Positions 13,042-15,405 of a DNA stretch of 15,405 nucleotides are shown one piece after another. Source of the stretch: AP-15 sp963747735. Lineage in GTDB: Bacteria > Pseudomonadota > Alphaproteobacteria > ATCC43930 > CGMCC-115725. Location of the stretch: contig CAVVGE010000028.1 of assembly GCA_963747735.1 (NCBI GenBank), positions 1 to 15,405 on the forward strand, in the 5' to 3' direction. Under the pieces are notes generated by a model. That model made no database searches, was not told the DNA's origin, and was given only the letters and a program-made list of their open reading frames with translations. The position numbers and the translations under genes are program-made. Positions within the stretch are counted from its first letter, which is position 1. Every line of letters begins with the position of its first letter.

Positions 13042-14352
13042 TCAGTACGACCGGCCGTGGTCGCATCCCCCTCCCCGCGCGGGTTGCGGCGTCGCGGCGC
13101 GGCGAAGCGCCCATACCGTGCGCTCGAGATGCAGTTCGCCGGTCTTGGCTTTGATGACCATCCCATGGAAATAGCCGCCCGGCGTCGTCCGGAAATGCCC
13201 AGGATCCTTGGTCGAGACGATCGCCAACGCGACGGCCGCCAATTCGCGGCCCATTGCGAGGCAGGCGTCGCCCCAAAGCGGTTGCGAGACCCCAAGATCG
13301 TGCCGCAGCCAGTCGGCCGCATCGACGAGTTCCGGCCAGGTTGGGCTCGGCCGTGCCAAATAGAGCTTCAGCTTGGGAGCCAGACGCACCACCTCGTCCG
13401 GCGCGATGCCGTGCACCATGCTTTTGTCTGACCGTTGTGGTGGCTTCGGCGCCGGAGAGGATGGAAGAGCCCCCTCCCCTTCCCCGCTACATGTCTTGGA
13501 TGCGATTACCGTATCCTCTTGAGGATAGAGTTTTGGTTTGTAGGTATATTGGTGGGGTCGGATTTCCGGCTGCTTGGGGTCGGAATCCACCAGTCTCAAT
13601 TGAACCTCCAGTCGTTCGCGGGCCGCAGCTTGCCGGTGTTCGAGGCTCATCACGCCGGCTTCCATGTCCCCGGGGTGTTCGATGCCCCTCAGGGCGTGTG
13701 TCAGAGCCATCGCATCCTCGGCGAGGGTACGCCACTCCTCGCCCGCGAGGCCGTACTCGTCGACCGTCTCGAGGATCTGAACGATCCCCTTGCGCGCGAT
13801 CGTCGCCCGCCGGCGCAGCCGCCCTATCGCCTGGCGCTCCGCCCTCCCCTCCTCCGCCAGCCGCACGAACTCTGCATGGCGGGCGGCGAGCGGCGAGAGA
13901 TCGAAGCCATAGGCCTCGACGATGCGGCCTTTCGGGTCGCGCATCCCATAACGCTTCCCGTTTGGCGAGTCCTTCATCGTCACGAGGCCGAGCTCGATGA
14001 AGCGGCGGTTGATTTCCTTGACCTGCGTCGAAGACAACCCGAGGGCGTCCTGCTGTATCAAGGCCGACGGCCAGACGATCGGCCGGCCGCCCTTTTCCCA
14101 ATCCTGCGGCTGCGTAAAGCGGAACAGCCAGTCAATCGCATGGACCAGGCGGGGCGATATGCCGAGCCGCGGCGCCGCCGCCTTGAACGCAGCGAGCAGC
14201 TGCCCCGGAGTCGTTACGCCAACGGGCAGGCCCGTAAAGCCCTTGGCCTTGCGGTCGACCTTGAGAAGTCCTGGTGTGAGCCGCCGGAACCCGGTGGGCC
14301 CGGAGACAAACTTCCTCCGTGGCGCCTCGTCGGCGCGGTTGTCGATGTCCAT
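13042..14352 (-). CDS. repC: RepC-family plasmid replication initiator
   Basis: RepC is the initiator of alphaproteobacterial repABC-type replicons and normally acts at an origin inside its own coding sequence. The product is 436 residues. The N-terminal RP-C domain has TGFRRLTPGLLKVDRKAKGF, then RPIVWPSALIQQDALGLSST, which begins a winged-helix segment, then DSPNGKRYGMRDPKGRIVEA and GFDLSPLAARHAEFVRL. A linker of low conservation covers about 255-330. The C-terminus has the very conserved GHFRTTPGGYFHGMVIKAKT and ELHLERTVWALRR. I chose the ATG at 14352 (MDIDNRADEAPRRK), six bases after an AGGGGGAG ribosome binding site; an upstream ATG at 14388 has no such site. No repA/repB partition genes precede it, which is unusual. 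Its leader carries a candidate antisense RNA on the other strand. Confidence 0.93.
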   Translation of the reverse strand: MDIDNRADEAPRRKFVSGPTGFRRLTPGLLKVDRKAKGFTGLPVGVTTPGQLLAAFKAAAPRLGISPRLVHAIDWLFRFTQPQDWEKGGRPIVWPSALIQQDALGLSSTQVKEINRRFIELGLVTMKDSPNGKRYGMRDPKGRIVEAYGFDLSPLAARHAEFVRLAEEGRAERQAIGRLRRRATIARKGIVQILETVDEYGLAGEEWRTLAEDAMALTHALRGIEHPGDMEAGVMSLEHRQAAARERLEVQLRLVDSDPKQPEIRPHQYTYKPKLYPQEDTVIASKTCSGEGEGALPSSPAPKPPQRSDKSMVHGIAPDEVVRLAPKLKLYLARPSPTWPELVDAADWLRHDLGVSQPLWGDACLAMGRELAAVALAIVSTKDPGHFRTTPGGYFHGMVIKAKTGELHLERTVWALRRAATPQPARGGGCDHGRSY

Positions 14353-14438
14353 CGCTCCCCCTTTTTCTCCGCGGGTTGCGACGGGCAAAATTGTCCCCTG
14401 TTGCCGGAACTGTAGTTTCCGGTTGCGGGTCGCGCTTG

Positions 14439-14481
14439 AGCTGTCTAGAATGAGATGGCTTAAGGCTCGTTCTAGACGGCT
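14439..14481. repeat. large imperfect inverted repeat in the repC leader
   Basis: GTCTAGAA (14443-14450) and TTCTAGAC (14470-14477) are perfect arms. Pairing extends outward on the same axis through G-T wobbles (14439-14442 with 14478-14481) and inward through GAG/CTC (14452-14454 with 14466-14468). The stem is about 15 bp with an 11-base loop containing CTTAAG. It lies about 90 bases upstream of the repC start, so either strand's RNA could fold here. It may be a regulatory hairpin of the repC leader or a protein-binding palindrome. Confidence 0.7.
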
Positions 14482-14535
14482 TCACCCGTCGCGAGTTTGC
14501 CGAAGCCCCGCCCTGGCAGGCGGGGCTTCGTTTTT
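14465..14535 (+). ncRNA. candidate antisense (counter-transcribed) RNA against the repC leader
   Basis: A + strand transcript ending at the terminator at 14501-14535 would be complementary to the repC leader, as in the ctRNA of repABC replicons, where a short RNA limits repC expression and causes incompatibility. A possible promoter is TTGAGC (14436-14441), 17 bases, CTTAAG (14459-14464), giving an RNA of about 65 bases. The -10 match is poor, so the 5' end is uncertain. The strand, position and terminator support it; no transcript evidence is available. Confidence 0.5.
14501..14535 (+). terminator. rho-independent terminator on the + strand
   Basis: CGAAGCCCCGCC (14501-14512), loop CTGGCA, GGCGGGGCTTCG (14519-14530), then TTTTT. 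The 12-bp stem is perfect. The T-tract is on the + strand only, so it stops + strand transcripts. On the minus strand the same stem would sit in the repC leader RNA without a T-tract. No + strand protein gene ends here, which points to a small RNA. Confidence 0.88.
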
Positions 14536-14590
14536 GGAGATCGTGTCTGGGCGATCAGGTCGTAGTGACCCTCCTTTGCTGAGGTCGTGA

Positions 14591-15405
14591 TCAGCCCGCG
14601 GCCCGCGCAGCAAGCTCGGGCTCGTTGCCGGCCGTGTGTGGGCCGGCGATGCTCCTGAGGCGACGATGTGTACTGGACTGGTGTCGACGCAACTTGGCCC
14701 CGTCGCCAGGTAACGCGACAAACGCGCGCCTCAAATCGACAGGGTCTGAATACCGCATCACGAGGCCTTCGGCCGTAATTTCAACGCGTGCCTCCGGATA
14801 GGCCTCTATCGCCCGTCGGATCGATTGGCGAAAGGTATCCTTGAATTTCGATGCAAATTCGCCCGCGCCGCCGGTTCCAAACTGGGCCATCAGGTCGCGC
14901 CAGGTGAGAATTGCGCTGTCATCGCGGCCTAGGGTTGGCAAGCGGTAGGACAAGTAGACAAGGATATCTATCGCCATCGCGTTGTTGGCGACCTCCCGTA
15001 GCCGTATGGTCGGGATTGGAATGGCATCGTTGAGGAACCGGTCGTAGGTGTTATGGGTGAGGCCAATCACTCGTGGCCAAGCCATCTGCGACACTTGGCC
15101 TGCACGGTAGAGCGCCAGGTCATCACCGCTGAAAATCCCGGATTCGATAAGCGATTCTCGTTTGAACAGCTCTTCACTATTCGGCCCCCGCAAAACCATC
15201 GTGAAGGTCGAGAACGCCAAGCGCATAAATTGGTCTTTAGTCGCTGCAATCGAGCCAGTGGCACCGCCACGGGCGGGGATGCCGAGAGCTTCAAGCCAAT
15301 CGGTGATACCGTTAAGTTCTAAGATACGGCCGGTAGTGTTGCGGCGTGGGTTTTGAACCTCGGTCGCCATCCACATGGCGATAAGCCGAGCTTTTGGTCC
15401 GAATG
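14591..15405 (-). CDS. repA: RepA_C-family plasmid replication initiator (5' end outside window)
   Basis: The frame is open to the window edge: codons before the first in-window ATG (15376) read FGPKARLIA and continue smoothly into MWMATEVQN, so the true start lies outside. About 270 residues are visible. They match the plasmid RepA C-terminal family (PF04796 type): an ARL...TE helix, LNGITDWLEALGIPARGG, and a central region with IPIPTIRLREVANNAMAIDI. LVYLSYRLPTLGR and a late helix-turn-helix-like part (TWRDLMAQFGTGGAGEFASK then FKDTFRQSIRRAIEAYPEAR) follow. It probably binds origin repeats and recruits the host replisome. The symbol refers to this initiator family and not to the ParA-like RepA of repABC operons. 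The last 40 residues (after the SDPVDL stretch) are not conserved as far as I can tell. Confidence 0.82.
   Translation of the reverse strand, partial: FGPKARLIAMWMATEVQNPRRNTTGRILELNGITDWLEALGIPARGGATGSIAATKDQFMRLAFSTFTMVLRGPNSEELFKRESLIESGIFSGDDLALYRAGQVSQMAWPRVIGLTHNTYDRFLNDAIPIPTIRLREVANNAMAIDILVYLSYRLPTLGRDDSAILTWRDLMAQFGTGGAGEFASKFKDTFRQSIRRAIEAYPEARVEITAEGLVMRYSDPVDLRRAFVALPGDGAKLRRHQSSTHRRLRSIAGPHTAGNEPELAARAAG

Noticed and set aside
14475..14577. A leader peptide in the repC leader, after AAAGGAGGG at 14569-14577 on the minus strand
   Set aside because: No ATG, GTG or TTG follows at a usable distance. The nearest option is a CTG at 14558, which is rare as a start. The Shine-Dalgarno-like run may be chance.

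Overview
This is a GC-rich window from what looks like a conjugative plasmid (or plasmid-derived element) of an alphaproteobacterium. The RepC-type initiator is characteristic of that class. Codon choice and the complete VirB/VirD4 type IV secretion locus fit it too. I cannot name the genus. Every supported gene lies on the minus strand, so transcription runs from high to low coordinates.

Right end (15405 to 13042), replication: a RepA_C-family initiator, cut at its 5' end by the window edge, is followed by a RepC-family initiator. The gap between them has a large imperfect inverted repeat. On the opposite (+) strand it also has a perfect 12-bp hairpin with a T-tract, laid out like the counter-transcribed RNA that controls repC in repABC plasmids. 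No partition genes (repA/repB or parA/parB) are seen here.

Middle (12903 to 10886), accessory: a large ATP-binding protein gene survives only as scrambled pieces. The start keeps an excellent ribosome binding site. The P-loop segment sits downstream of sequence it should precede, one segment is inverted, there are frameshifts, and a 45-bp unit is duplicated. Its last stop overlaps the start of an AbrB-type antitoxin gene, which overlaps a PIN-domain toxin gene. An 815-bp stretch without a supported gene (10885 to 10071) follows and holds three strong hairpins.

Left two thirds (10070 to 1), type IV secretion: virB1, virB2, virB3, virB4, virB5, an eexN-like entry-exclusion gene, a previously unlisted 43-residue membrane protein, virB6, virB7, virB8, virB9, virB10, virB11, a 66-residue hypothetical protein and the start of virD4. 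Almost every junction is an ATGA, GTGA, TGATG or TAATG overlap, so this is one translationally coupled operon. VirB4 and VirB11 (and VirD4 beyond the edge) supply ATPase power. VirB3/6/8/10 form the inner-membrane complex, and VirB7/9/10 the outer-membrane core. VirB2/VirB5 form the pilus, VirB1 opens peptidoglycan, and the EexN-like protein would block uptake of a sister plasmid. No relaxase is in the window; it may lie beyond virD4.
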